Source: CAZENU01 sp965222125 (lineage in GTDB: Bacteria > Chloroflexota > Dehalococcoidia > Lucifugimonadales > CAZENU01). Taken from it: a DNA stretch of 64,000 bases. The notes below the pieces were generated by a model. The model did no database searches and had not been told where the DNA came from. It saw only the letters and a list, made by a program, of their open reading frames with translations. This document shows, piece after piece, positions 50,874-59,562 of this stretch; the stretch's first letter is position 1, and the number at the start of each line of letters is the position of its first letter. The stretch is from NCBI GenBank assembly GCA_965222125.1, contig CBDCTC010000006.1, positions 1,240,001-1,304,000 on the forward strand, in the 5' to 3' direction. The translations under genes were made by a program, and so were the position numbers.

Positions 50874-51863
50874 TCAGGAATCTGCGCGCAGACGCGCCAG
50901 CATCATGTCGTCGGCCGAAAAATCCCAGTCGGCGTCGTCGAGGCCCCGATCGCGCCACCATCTGTAGGTCATCTCGAGCCCGCCCTCGATGTCGTGGCGC
51001 GGCGACCAGCCCAGGTCGCGTTTCGCCTCGTCTATGCTGAAGAAGAACGACCGACCCCAGCCAAACGGCCAGATGTCGGTGTCGCCGATCCCCAGCTCGC
51101 GGTTGAGCTCGTCGAACCTGGCCCCCGGCACGTAGACCACGTCGACCGGCCTGCCGACGACGCGTCCGACGGTGCGAATCCAGTAGTCGACGCTGACCGA
51201 GTACTCGCCGCATACCGTGTAGCAGTTGCCGACGCCCCGGTTCGTGCCGGCGGCGGCGAGAAACGCGGCGGCCAGATCGTCGACGTGGGCGAACTGCACC
51301 AGGGCGGACGGATCGCCGGGGATGATCATCGCCCGTCCCCGGAGCGCCCGCGCGAAGTAGCTGAACTCCCGCTCAGGCAGCGTGTTGTACGGCCCGTACA
51401 CCGCCGGCGGCCGGAGTACGGTGACCGGGAACCCGCTGCGGGCGTGGGCCTCGCGCAGAAGGTCCTCGCACTCGACCTTGCCCTTCTGGTAGCCGCTGGC
51501 GTCCGGCGACCTCTCCAGCGGGAAGTCGGGCCTGATCGGGTAGCGGTCCGACCTCTCGTACACCGCTGTCGTGCTGCAGAAGACGTAGCTGCCGACGTTG
51601 CCGTCCAGCGCTTCGACCGCTGGCCTGAGCGTCTTCGCGACGTAGGCGGACGTGTCGAAGGCGGCGTCGAAGGTCCTGCCCCTCAGCGCGGCGGCGACCT
51701 CGGACGGCGCCTCGCGGTCCGCTCGTATCGTGGCGACTCCCTCGGGCAGCTCGGTCGGCGTCGCGCCGCGGTTCAGCACGGTGACCGCGTGGCCCTCGGC
51801 GTGAAGGAGCTGCACGAGCCGGAGTCCTACGAACCGCGATCCGCCAAGTACGAGTGCTTTCAT
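50874..51863 (-). CDS. NAD-dependent epimerase/dehydratase family protein
   Basis: 329-residue extended short-chain dehydrogenase. The N-terminal NAD motif is GGSRFVGLRLVQLLHAEGHA, followed by TVLNRG. The active-site Tyr-x3-Lys lies in SGYQKGKVECE with an upstream STTAVYE. RPPAVYGPYN and the C-terminal sugar-nucleotide region are typical of UDP-glucose epimerases and related enzymes. The substrate is not determined by sequence. The start ATG follows AGGTGACACC. It stands alone. Confidence 0.9.
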   Translation of the reverse strand: MKALVLGGSRFVGLRLVQLLHAEGHAVTVLNRGATPTELPEGVATIRADREAPSEVAAALRGRTFDAAFDTSAYVAKTLRPAVEALDGNVGSYVFCSTTAVYERSDRYPIRPDFPLERSPDASGYQKGKVECEDLLREAHARSGFPVTVLRPPAVYGPYNTLPEREFSYFARALRGRAMIIPGDPSALVQFAHVDDLAAAFLAAAGTNRGVGNCYTVCGEYSVSVDYWIRTVGRVVGRPVDVVYVPGARFDELNRELGIGDTDIWPFGWGRSFFFSIDEAKRDLGWSPRHDIEGGLEMTYRWWRDRGLDDADWDFSADDMMLARLRADS

Positions 51864-52195
51864 GGTGTCACCTGTGGATCAGTTTGCGCCGGCCCGGATC
51901 GGGCCGACGGCCCTAGGTTATGATTGAGCGAGCCGGCAAGTCAACGCGGATCCGGGGATTCACCACCCTACGAGCGCATCGGCGTGACGAATCGCCTCCC
52001 TCGGCTCATGGTGGCTCACGCTACGGGAGACGCTACGGTAGATAGGATCTCGAGTCGCAGATACGCGGAAGTGTGCCTGCGGGAGGGAGGTGCACACCAA
52101 GGTAGTCCCTTGGTAAGCTGTAGTCGCCGATAGCATCGTCCGAAGAGACGAAGCCTGAAACAAGGCTTGACACTGCGCACTGGGATCCGGCGGAC
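51864..52195. other. Intergenic region between divergent genes
   Basis: The region separates the epimerase (minus) from the metallopeptidase lipoprotein (plus) and must hold both promoters. I see no strong -10/-35 pair, no repeat of the dispersed families and no RNA gene. Confidence 0.4.
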
Positions 52196-53875
52196 ATGGG
52201 CGAACACAATCAAATGGCAGAGGCACGCAGAACGGTTGAGTTCGGCGTGGCGACGTTGATTCTTCTGTGTATCTGTGCCTTGTGCGCCCTCGCATGCAAC
52301 GACGATCGAACGGCTTCCACACCGGATCTCGAAATGGCAGTTGCGGCGACGGTCTCCACCCCGCCAATCCCGCAAGCGCCTGAGCCGACCCCAACTGTGA
52401 CATCGACGGCCCCCCTCACAGCGGCATCAACGGTCACACCGACGGTCATCTCCATCCCGACCCCTACAGTCGCGCCAACGGCCACCCCGACGCCGACGGC
52501 TACCCAAACCCCAACGGCCACCCCGACGCCGAAGGCTACCGAAACCCCAACGGCCACCCTGACGCCGACGGCTACCCAAACCCCAACGGCCACCCCGACG
52601 CCGACGGCTACCCGAACCCCAACGGCCACCCCGACGCCGACGGCTACCCAAACCCCAACGGCTACCCCGACGCCGACGGCTACCCCACTGCCGCGGATGA
52701 TTCGACAGATCGCGAGCATTGACGAGGAGCTAGCCTTGAGGATCGCCGGCTTCGGCTGGGTCGCCAGTTCGAATTGGCTTCCCTTGGCTGCGATCCGAGA
52801 TCTTGCCAAGGCCGATTTGAATACGGCCTGGACGCTGATCGGCTATTCGTGGATGGCCGATGACCTTACCAGACTCGAGCTCCAGACGATATTTTCGCTC
52901 GGCCTGATCGCCCGGGAGGATCCGGAATTTGCAAGGCTGGTCGTGTCCCAACCTTTCATGGAGCCTCCGTTCAGAGATAGGGGCTCTTTCGCTGTGCAGG
53001 CCTTGAGCCTGATGGTCTTGGAGACGCCGCAGATGAACGTCATACCGCTACTGAAGGAACAGCCCTGGTTCTCCGACGGGCTGGACGACGACGAAGCCGC
53101 GCTGCTGACAGTGATGAGGTCCGAGGCCTACATCAGCAAGGCATACCGCAGGGCTCTGATAGAGTCCCATGAGATCGTTACGAAGTCCATTGAACTCCCG
53201 CTGGCCGGCGATACCGAACTCATTATCATTACACATAACCAGTCGGTCGACTACGACGACATCTTCACGGCGATGGAGGTAGGGCTCAGGTCACACGAAG
53301 CGTTCTTGGACTTGCGCTTTCCCGTCAACGACGTGATCTTCCTGGTCGGGGATTCTGACCTTTGGAAGACAGGTGCCGGCGGCCTCTATTTGGGGTCCCG
53401 CACCTCGCCATACTTCAAAGTCAACCATCCGGTAAGAATCCGAAGCATCTATCACGAATTGGCCCACTACTATTTCACAGACGGGAAGTCGCGTTGGATG
53501 AACGAGGGTGGGGCGGACTTCCTGAGGACCGTTGCTGAGATCCAGATCGGCGCAACGAGCATCGATCAACGGCTGAGATTCTTGGAAGACGAGATTTCGT
53601 CCCTTTGCAGACAGACCATTCGAGAGCACCTGATAGACTGGCGTAGGAGCAATTGCGATTACCTTCTCGGCGAGCGTCTTCTGTGGCACATGTACGTGGT
53701 CTTGGGACAAGAGATTGTGGCGGCGAGCCTCAGAGATTTCGTGCTTGCCTCCCGCGAACTCATGGGCACGGAAGAGAATTTCTACAACATATTTCTGCGA
53801 AACACACCCCCGGATCGGCTGCGGGACTTTCGCCGGGTTTACGAGGAGTTCCATGGAGGTACCGGGGTAGAATGA
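52196..53875 (+). CDS. Secreted lipoprotein with Thr-Pro repeat linker and HExxH metallopeptidase domain
   Basis: 559 residues from ATG 52196; ATG 52214 (MAEARRTVEFG) is an alternative start. The hydrophobic stretch LILLCICALCALAC acts as a lipoprotein-type signal. A linker of near-perfect 12-residue repeats (TATQTPTATPTP-like, about residues 95-165; 36-bp DNA units between about 52480 and 52690) should act as a stalk. The C-terminal half contains YHELAHYYF, with His420 starting the HExxH zinc motif, and NEGGADFL as a likely third ligand, the pattern of gluzincin peptidases. The surrounding helical part (about 170-330) is unrecognised. Likely an extracellular peptidase; target unknown. Confidence 0.82.
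   Translation: MGEHNQMAEARRTVEFGVATLILLCICALCALACNDDRTASTPDLEMAVAATVSTPPIPQAPEPTPTVTSTAPLTAASTVTPTVISIPTPTVAPTATPTPTATQTPTATPTPKATETPTATLTPTATQTPTATPTPTATRTPTATPTPTATQTPTATPTPTATPLPRMIRQIASIDEELALRIAGFGWVASSNWLPLAAIRDLAKADLNTAWTLIGYSWMADDLTRLELQTIFSLGLIAREDPEFARLVVSQPFMEPPFRDRGSFAVQALSLMVLETPQMNVIPLLKEQPWFSDGLDDDEAALLTVMRSEAYISKAYRRALIESHEIVTKSIELPLAGDTELIIITHNQSVDYDDIFTAMEVGLRSHEAFLDLRFPVNDVIFLVGDSDLWKTGAGGLYLGSRTSPYFKVNHPVRIRSIYHELAHYYFTDGKSRWMNEGGADFLRTVAEIQIGATSIDQRLRFLEDEISSLCRQTIREHLIDWRRSNCDYLLGERLLWHMYVVLGQEIVAASLRDFVLASRELMGTEENFYNIFLRNTPPDRLRDFRRVYEEFHGGTGVE
52480..52690 (+). repeat. 36-bp tandem repeat encoding the Thr-Pro stalk
   Basis: About five and a half near-perfect 36-bp units, with core words such as accccaacggccaccccgac. 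Each encodes twelve residues of a Thr-Pro-Ala pattern. Unit-to-unit changes are few (Gln, Glu or Arg at position four; Leu for Pro once), implying recent slippage or recombination. Confidence 0.85.
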
Positions 53876-54003
53876 ATCCCGGTCGGGACGAGGGTTAGAC
53901 GCCCCGCCGGTAACATTTCACCGATTTGAAGAATATCTGGGACGCCTCACAGAGGTGCCTGCGATTCGTTCTTCGGCCTCCGCAATACGGGCGGCCTCAG
54001 GCT

Positions 54004-55566
54004 TCAGACTTCTCTTGCCAGCCGGGCGATGTCGGACGGGGCGTCGAGGCCGAGCTGTACGCGGGCCACCGGTCTGCCCCGCTCCTTGAGCGCGGCGAGG
54101 TCGCCGAGCGCCTGGGCGTCAAGCAGCGTCCCGAAGGTGTACGCCTCACCGGGGACCGGAAGATCGTCCGCACGGTCGGCCGTGAGCTGGACGAACAGCC
54201 CGCTATCTGTGCCGCCCTTGTGCATCTGGCCGGTGGAGTGCAGGAAGCGCGGGCCGTACGCGACGGTCGTCGCGATCCGGAAGCGGTCCATGAAGGCCGT
54301 TCGCAGCGTGGCCAGGGCGGCGTCCGTCGCGGGCGTCTGCTCGATGAACGCCACGACCGCCAGGTACCGCCCGGGTCCCGCCTGCGCGGTCAGCTCTTCG
54401 AGGCTGAGCGAATCGACGCGCGGCAGACGCCCCGAGGCCGCGTACTCGGCCAGCAGGTCTTCGGTGCGCTCCTTGGCCAGCCGCACGTCGGGCTGGTCGA
54501 ACGGGTTGACCCCCAGAATGGACCCGGCTACCACCGTGGCGAACTGCCACCGGAAGAGCTCGGCGCCGAGGTCGTAGGCATCGGCCAGATCGGCTCGCAC
54601 GACGGGATGTCCCGCCGACTCGACCGCGTTGACGAACTCGTCGGTCTCCCCGTTCGCGTCGCCCTCCAGCCGCAAGTACACGAACAGCCGGTCGGCGCCG
54701 TAGGACCCCGGCGGGCGGAGCGGCTCGCCGGCGACCGGGACGATACCGGCGCCCTCCTTGCCGGTGCTCTCGGCGACGAGCTGCTCGGCCCAAAGACCGA
54801 AGCTCCCGATGCCCGGCGACGTCACCAGCGTGAGCTTATCGCGGCCGTCCAGCGCGTGGGCGGCCATCGCGGCTCCCAGCGCGGCGCCCGGATTCTCGGC
54901 AGCGTCGGCCGCCCTGCAACGCCCGGCCATCGCCTCGCCCCGCGCCAGCAGCTCCTCGACGTCGATTCCCGCAAGCGCCGCGGGCACCAGGCCGAAGTAC
55001 GAGAGCACGGAGTAGCGTCCGCCCATGTCTTCCGCGTTGAGGAATTTTTGCCGGAAGCCCTCGCGCTCGCCGAGCTCGGCGAGCGAGGTGCCAGGATCGG
55101 TGATCGCGGCGAAGTTTGTCCCGCGGGCCACCAGCGTCCGGAGGTGACGGTACAGCACGTTGGGTTCGATGGTCGTTCCCGACTTCGAGGAGACCAGGAA
55201 GAGCGTACGCTCGGGGTCTATGGCCTCGGTCACGGCCCGAACGGCCGCGGGCACTGTCGAGTCCAGGACTATGAGCGCCGGATAGCCTTCCCCGCCCCCC
55301 AGCGTCGCCCTGAGCACCTCCGCTCCCAGGCTGCTGCCGCCCATACCGAGCAGGACGACGTGACGGAAGCCTTCCGCCCTGACCGAGTGGGCGATCGCGG
55401 TCAGCTCCGGCGCGAGCGGCCGCATCTCGGCGGGGGCGTAGAGCCAGCCGAGGCGGTCCGCGATCTCCTCGGGGTACGGCTTCCAGACGGTGTGGTCGCG
55501 GGCCCAGATCCGGCCGACCACGTCCTCGGCCGTCAGCCTGGCAAGGGCGTCCTCGACACTTTCCAT
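54004..55566 (-). CDS. pgi: Glucose-6-phosphate isomerase
   Basis: 520-residue sugar isomerase of the type found in bifunctional transaldolase-Pgi proteins. Family blocks are VVLLGMGGSSLGAEVL, LVSSKSGTTIEPN, FLNAEDMGGRYSVLSYFG, GVNPFDQPDVRLAKE and HSTGQMHKGG. It interconverts glucose 6-phosphate and fructose 6-phosphate. The ATG 55566 follows GGGAGGG, 22 bases after the tal stop. In several bacteria the two enzymes are one fused polypeptide; here they are separate neighbours. Confidence 0.93.
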   Translation of the reverse strand: MESVEDALARLTAEDVVGRIWARDHTVWKPYPEEIADRLGWLYAPAEMRPLAPELTAIAHSVRAEGFRHVVLLGMGGSSLGAEVLRATLGGGEGYPALIVLDSTVPAAVRAVTEAIDPERTLFLVSSKSGTTIEPNVLYRHLRTLVARGTNFAAITDPGTSLAELGEREGFRQKFLNAEDMGGRYSVLSYFGLVPAALAGIDVEELLARGEAMAGRCRAADAAENPGAALGAAMAAHALDGRDKLTLVTSPGIGSFGLWAEQLVAESTGKEGAGIVPVAGEPLRPPGSYGADRLFVYLRLEGDANGETDEFVNAVESAGHPVVRADLADAYDLGAELFRWQFATVVAGSILGVNPFDQPDVRLAKERTEDLLAEYAASGRLPRVDSLSLEELTAQAGPGRYLAVVAFIEQTPATDAALATLRTAFMDRFRIATTVAYGPRFLHSTGQMHKGGTDSGLFVQLTADRADDLPVPGEAYTFGTLLDAQALGDLAALKERGRPVARVQLGLDAPSDIARLAREV

Positions 55567-55588
55567 CGGCCCTCCCGCTTGCCGGCGA

Positions 55589-56698
55589 TCAGCCCAGCAG
55601 CTTGCCTCGCTTCTCCTCGATGTTGGCGATCAGGGAATCGAAGGAGTCCGTAAAGGCCTGGAGTCCGTTAGCGAGCAGGCCGTCGGTCACCTCGTCCATG
55701 TCGACTCCCGCCTCCTCGAGAGCGTCGAAGAAGCGCTCGCACTCGTCCACGTCCGTGGCGAGCGTCTCGGCGGGGGTCCCGTGGTCGAGGAACGCCTCCA
55801 CGGTGGCGTCGGGCATCGTGTTTACCGTGTCGGGGCCGATCAGCGTGTCGGCGTAGAGCACGTCGCTGTAGGCCGGGTTCTTGGTGCTCGTGCTGGCCCA
55901 GAGAGGCCGCTGTACCCTGGCGCCCTTCGCCCGGAGACGGGCAAAGCGCTCACCGTCGAAGTCCTTCCGGAAGTCGCGGTAGGCCAGCTTGGCGTTAGCG
56001 ACGGCGGCCCGGCCCAGCAGCGCCTCGACGTCCGCCCCGTCCCGCATCCTGTCGCCCAACAGCGAGTCGACGGACGTATCGACCCTGCTGACGAAGAACG
56101 ACGCCACGGACGCGACCGTGCCGGGCTCCTGTCCGGCCCAGTCGAGGTCCTCGAGTCCGGCAACGTACGCCTGCCTCACGTCGCCGTAGACGCCGATGGA
56201 GAAGAGCAGGGTGACGTTGACGTTGATGCCCTCGCCGATGAGCCTGTGGACGGCTGGAATGCCCTGCGGGGTGCCTGGTACCTTCATCATCACATTGGGC
56301 CGGTCGAGGGTCTCGAACAGCCGCTTCGCCTCCGCGACCGTCCCGTCGGTGTCGTGGGCGAGATGGGGACTGACCTCCAGCGACGCGAAGCCGTCTGCGC
56401 CCCCGGTGCGGTCGTAGATCGGCCGGAGCAGGTCGGCAGCGGCCCTGATGTCGTCCACGACGAGATGCTCGTAGATCTCGTCGGCGTCCTTCCCCTGCCG
56501 CGCCTGATCGAGCAGGGCGTCGTCGTAGTCGGTGCTTCCGGTAATCGCCTTCTCGAAGATCGTCGGGTTCGAGGTCAGGCCGGTGATTCCGGCGTCGATC
56601 AGCCGCCGGAGCTCTCCCGACTCCAGCATGCCCCTGCGCATGTTGTCGTACCAGACCGACTGTCCAAGCTCGCCGACCCGCTCTATCGTGTTCGCCAT
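55589..56698 (-). CDS. tal: Transaldolase
   Basis: 369-residue transaldolase of the pentose phosphate pathway (actinobacterial/cyanobacterial long type). Recognisable features are GITGLTSNPTIFEKAI, MMKVPGTPQGI and PLWASTSTKNPAYSD, whose Lys forms the Schiff base, and YADTLIGPDTVNTMP. The ATG 56698 follows GGGGAG, which lies in a 17-bp tandem duplication. pgi follows 22 bases later, so sugar-phosphate interconversion is co-regulated. Confidence 0.95.
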   Translation of the reverse strand: MANTIERVGELGQSVWYDNMRRGMLESGELRRLIDAGITGLTSNPTIFEKAITGSTDYDDALLDQARQGKDADEIYEHLVVDDIRAAADLLRPIYDRTGGADGFASLEVSPHLAHDTDGTVAEAKRLFETLDRPNVMMKVPGTPQGIPAVHRLIGEGINVNVTLLFSIGVYGDVRQAYVAGLEDLDWAGQEPGTVASVASFFVSRVDTSVDSLLGDRMRDGADVEALLGRAAVANAKLAYRDFRKDFDGERFARLRAKGARVQRPLWASTSTKNPAYSDVLYADTLIGPDTVNTMPDATVEAFLDHGTPAETLATDVDECERFFDALEEAGVDMDEVTDGLLANGLQAFTDSFDSLIANIEEKRGKLLG

Positions 56699-56759
56699 AG
56701 CGTTCTCCCCGGATAGTCATTCTCCCCGGATAGTCAGAGGTGGATGGGCGCTCGACACG

Positions 56760-58094
56760 TCATTGAAGCTCCCTGAGCCTGCCCTGGCTGACCACCACCG
56801 CCAGCGTGACGCCGAACAGCAGGAAGGCGAGGATGCCTATGGCCACCTGTCCTCCGAGCCAATCGGCTACGAGGCCCGCCGGGAGCATGCCGAGCGGCAT
56901 CAGTCCGAAGTTCATCATGTAGACACTCATCACCCTGCCTCGGTAGCGCTCCTCCACCTCCTCCATGATGAGCGCCTGGTTCAGCGACCTGCGTCCGGAG
57001 TCGCCCAGACCCAGGAGAGCCATGATCGCCACAGCGACGAAGAAGAAGGGCAGCGCGGCGATTGCGCCCAGCGCAATGGCGGAAAGGAAGCTGGTCGTGA
57101 TCAGCAACATGCCCCGACGCCAGTGCCCTATAGACGCTATGAAGAGCGATCCGGAAAGGGCGCCGAGGCCGAATAGACTGAGCATGATCCCCATGGAGTC
57201 GGGGCCGCGGCCGTATACGTCGACGATGAACACCGGGAGCATGAACCTGAACGGCATCGCCAACAGCGTCGTGGCCAGGCCCATGACGAGGAGCGCCAGC
57301 ACCATCTTGTTGGCGACGCAGTGCCTGAGGCCCTCGGCGATGTCGGCCAGGACCGCGCCCTTCTTGCCGGCGCCGCTGCCGCGAGTCTGAGGCACCTGCG
57401 CGGTCAGGACCATCGACAGCAGCGACATGGCCGCGATGCTGTAGTAGACGGCGTCGGGCCCGGCCTTGGCGTAGATCACTCCCCCAATCGCCGGGGCCAC
57501 CAGCGTCGTCGTCGACATGGCCGCGGAGCTGAGCGACACGGCATTGGTGATGTGCTCACGGCTGACGAGCTCCGGGATCATCGACTGCCGGGCGGGCATC
57601 ATGAAGGCCCACATCGCGCCCTGTATCGTGGCCACGATCAGCAGGTGGTACCACTCGATGAAGCCGGTTGTGTTCGCGACGGCGATGAAGCCGGCCAGGA
57701 CGGCGCTCACCGCCTGTCCCGCCTGCAGCACCCGCCTGCGCTCGAACCGGTCCGCGGCGACGCCGCCGAACAGCGACAGGACAAGGATCGGCACGGCGGA
57801 CGCTACGCTTACGACGCCCAGCAGCGACGCCGAGCCCGTGAGGTCGTATACCAGGTAGGCGCGGGCCAGCATCTGCATCTGCAGCCCGCCCATCATCACG
57901 ACGAGCCCGAACCAGAAGAAGCGGAAGTCGCGGCTCGCAAGGGAGGCGAACGTGCGCGGCAAACGGCTGTGGCCGGATGAGGAGGAGGACGACCGAGCCG
58001 GGGGCGCTGCAGCCGATCCCGCTGAGGACGCGTCGCCGGGTTGGGGTTGGCGCCCTGGCTCTACTTCGCCCTGTGCGCCTACGCCGTCCGACAT
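56760..58094 (-). CDS. Major facilitator superfamily transporter
   Basis: 444 residues, about twelve membrane segments. A hydrophilic, Ser/Pro-rich N-terminal tail (about 1-45) precedes ASRDFRFFWFGLVVMMGG. The MFS loop 2-3 signature appears as GGVAADRFERRRVLQAG. The DHA3/enterobactin-exporter-like pattern suggests efflux of a small molecule. The substrate is unknown. The ATG lies only 8 bases after a TATAGA box, suggesting leaderless mRNA. Confidence 0.88.
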   Translation of the reverse strand: MSDGVGAQGEVEPGRQPQPGDASSAGSAAAPPARSSSSSSGHSRLPRTFASLASRDFRFFWFGLVVMMGGLQMQMLARAYLVYDLTGSASLLGVVSVASAVPILVLSLFGGVAADRFERRRVLQAGQAVSAVLAGFIAVANTTGFIEWYHLLIVATIQGAMWAFMMPARQSMIPELVSREHITNAVSLSSAAMSTTTLVAPAIGGVIYAKAGPDAVYYSIAAMSLLSMVLTAQVPQTRGSGAGKKGAVLADIAEGLRHCVANKMVLALLVMGLATTLLAMPFRFMLPVFIVDVYGRGPDSMGIMLSLFGLGALSGSLFIASIGHWRRGMLLITTSFLSAIALGAIAALPFFFVAVAIMALLGLGDSGRRSLNQALIMEEVEERYRGRVMSVYMMNFGLMPLGMLPAGLVADWLGGQVAIGILAFLLFGVTLAVVVSQGRLRELQ

Positions 58095-58102
58095 TAAGCC
58101 AG

Positions 58103-58130
58103 TCTATACCCATGGCGCCCGACCGAACAA
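58103..58130 (-). promoter_or_regulatory. Possible promoter of the MFS gene (leaderless)
   Basis: On the minus strand TTGTTC (58130-58125), 16-base spacer, TATAGA (58108-58103). Transcription would start at or next to the ATG (58094), and no Shine-Dalgarno element is present in between. Confidence 0.35.
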
Positions 58131-58162
58131 GGGATGCGGCGATATCCGCGAATCCCCCACCT

Positions 58163-58190
58163 CCGTCATTCCCGCGAACGCTGGAGCCCA
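58163..58190. repeat. Dispersed 'ccgtcattcccgcgaacg' unit
   Basis: A single copy of the repeat family between the MFS gene and the NAD(P)-binding oxidoreductase, followed by ctggagccc. Confidence 0.6.
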
Positions 58191-58219
58191 TCCCCGAAGG
58201 GTGGTCGGGAAGGCCCTGG

Positions 58220-59113
58220 TCAACTTGCGGCGGGTGGGCGCAGCTGGGCGGCGACGGCCTCGGCGGTCTGACGCAGAGTCCTGGACTGGTCGACCTCCTC
58301 CGGCGTCTCGGAGGCGAACGGCGTCTCGCTCAGGAGCCGGTACATGTCGGCCGAGCCCTCGTGAAAGCCCGACGACAGTCCGACGCTGGCAAACGTCGCG
58401 GCGATCTCCTCCATCTCGCCGATCCACCGGAAGGCCTTCGTCGGTAGCCCCGGCAGCCCCTTCTCCATGGCGCCGTAGACCGCGGGCTGGCTCTCCCTAA
58501 GCTCGGCGGCGAGCTCGTCCGTCAGCCCCAGCGCCTCCGCTGCGGCAAGCTGGGCCAGCCACAGGGCCGACGTGCCCTTCGTCGCCGCCGCGTAGCACAT
58601 CTTGATCGCCGACGCGCGTCCGACCTCTTCGCCGAGATCGCGCACGTCGATGCCCTTCCCGTCGAGCTCGGAGAAGATGGACGCCTCGGGGCCCGAGACG
58701 TAGAGCCTGGGAGAGTATCCGGCTCGCGGGGGGCCGCCGATAATCGAGCCGTCGACGTAACCCCCGCCTACCTCACGTACGGCATCGCCCATCGCGGCCG
58801 ACGTCCGGGGCGAGACGGCGTTGCAGTCGGCGAAAACGATGCTCTTGCCTGTCCTGCTCACTGCTCCAGCAACGCTCAGGCACACGCCCATCGCCTCGGC
58901 CGGCACCAGGATCGACAGCACCAGGTCGCTGGACGCCACGAGGTCGTCGAGGGTGGGGACGTCGCGCAGGTCCGCCACGGCGGCGAGTGCGCGGGTCCGG
59001 TCGCTGCGGCCGTCGAGGCACGTCAGGACGTCGAGGCCGTGCTCCCGAAGCGCCCCGCCGACCGCGTGGCCCATGTCTCCGGGACTCAGCAGCCCAACCG
59101 CGGCGACGCTCAT
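58220..59113 (-). CDS. NAD(P)-dependent oxidoreductase (6-phosphogluconate/beta-hydroxyacid dehydrogenase family)
   Basis: 297 residues. The N-terminal Rossmann domain has AVGLLSPGDMGHAVGGALRE, then SDLVLSILVPAEA and VFADCNAVSPRTS. The substrate region GGYVDGSIIGGPP and the catalytic Lys in RASAIKMCYAAATKG follow the 3-hydroxyisobutyrate dehydrogenase pattern, with a DUF1932-like C-terminal domain. It begins 10 bases after the biotin-carrier stop codon with a GGAGGGGAG ribosome site and should be the last gene of the oadGB operon. Confidence 0.88.
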   Translation of the reverse strand: MSVAAVGLLSPGDMGHAVGGALREHGLDVLTCLDGRSDRTRALAAVADLRDVPTLDDLVASSDLVLSILVPAEAMGVCLSVAGAVSRTGKSIVFADCNAVSPRTSAAMGDAVREVGGGYVDGSIIGGPPRAGYSPRLYVSGPEASIFSELDGKGIDVRDLGEEVGRASAIKMCYAAATKGTSALWLAQLAAAEALGLTDELAAELRESQPAVYGAMEKGLPGLPTKAFRWIGEMEEIAATFASVGLSSGFHEGSADMYRLLSETPFASETPEEVDQSRTLRQTAEAVAAQLRPPAAS

Positions 59114-59122
59114 GCTCCCCTC

Positions 59123-59554
59123 CTACTCCAGCTCGACTATCGCGTCGCCGTCCCGTACCTGCTGTCCGGGGATGACGTGGACCGCGCTCACGACGCCGGA
59201 CCAGTCGGCCTTCAGCGTCTGTTGCATCTTCATCGCCTCGAGGACGCATATGTCGTCGCCGGTGGTGACCTGGTCTCCCATGCCCACCGCGAGCGACAGG
59301 ACGATGCCGGGCATCGGCGACGTGAACGCGCGTCCGCCCGCGGACGGGGCGGCCTTAGGCGGCGGTGCCCTCCCCGCGGGCTGCGCGGGGAGGGCGGCGG
59401 CGGACGGCGGTGCGTCGGCCTGGACCAGCGGCTGGCTCAGCGACACCTCGACCCGCTCGCCGTCGACCAGCACGACGGCCGGCTCGGAGTCGACGTCCAC
59501 CGCCTCGACGGTGTACCACCGATCGTTGACCTTGACCCTGAGCGTATCGGCCAT
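59123..59554 (-). CDS. Biotin carboxyl carrier protein
   Basis: 143 residues from ATG 59554. An N-terminal beta-rich segment (1-45) and a Pro/Ala linker (about 50-75) precede a biotinyl domain with SPMPGIVLSLAVGMGDQV and the biotin site EAMKMQ (Lys). It should carry carboxyl groups between a carboxyltransferase and the membrane decarboxylase OadB, encoded upstream, and OadB ends 8 bases before its start. The alpha (carboxyltransferase) subunit is not in this window. Confidence 0.92.
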   Translation of the reverse strand: MADTLRVKVNDRWYTVEAVDVDSEPAVVLVDGERVEVSLSQPLVQADAPPSAAALPAQPAGRAPPPKAAPSAGGRAFTSPMPGIVLSLAVGMGDQVTTGDDICVLEAMKMQQTLKADWSGVVSAVHVIPGQQVRDGDAIVELE

Positions 59555-59562
59555 CGTTGCCT

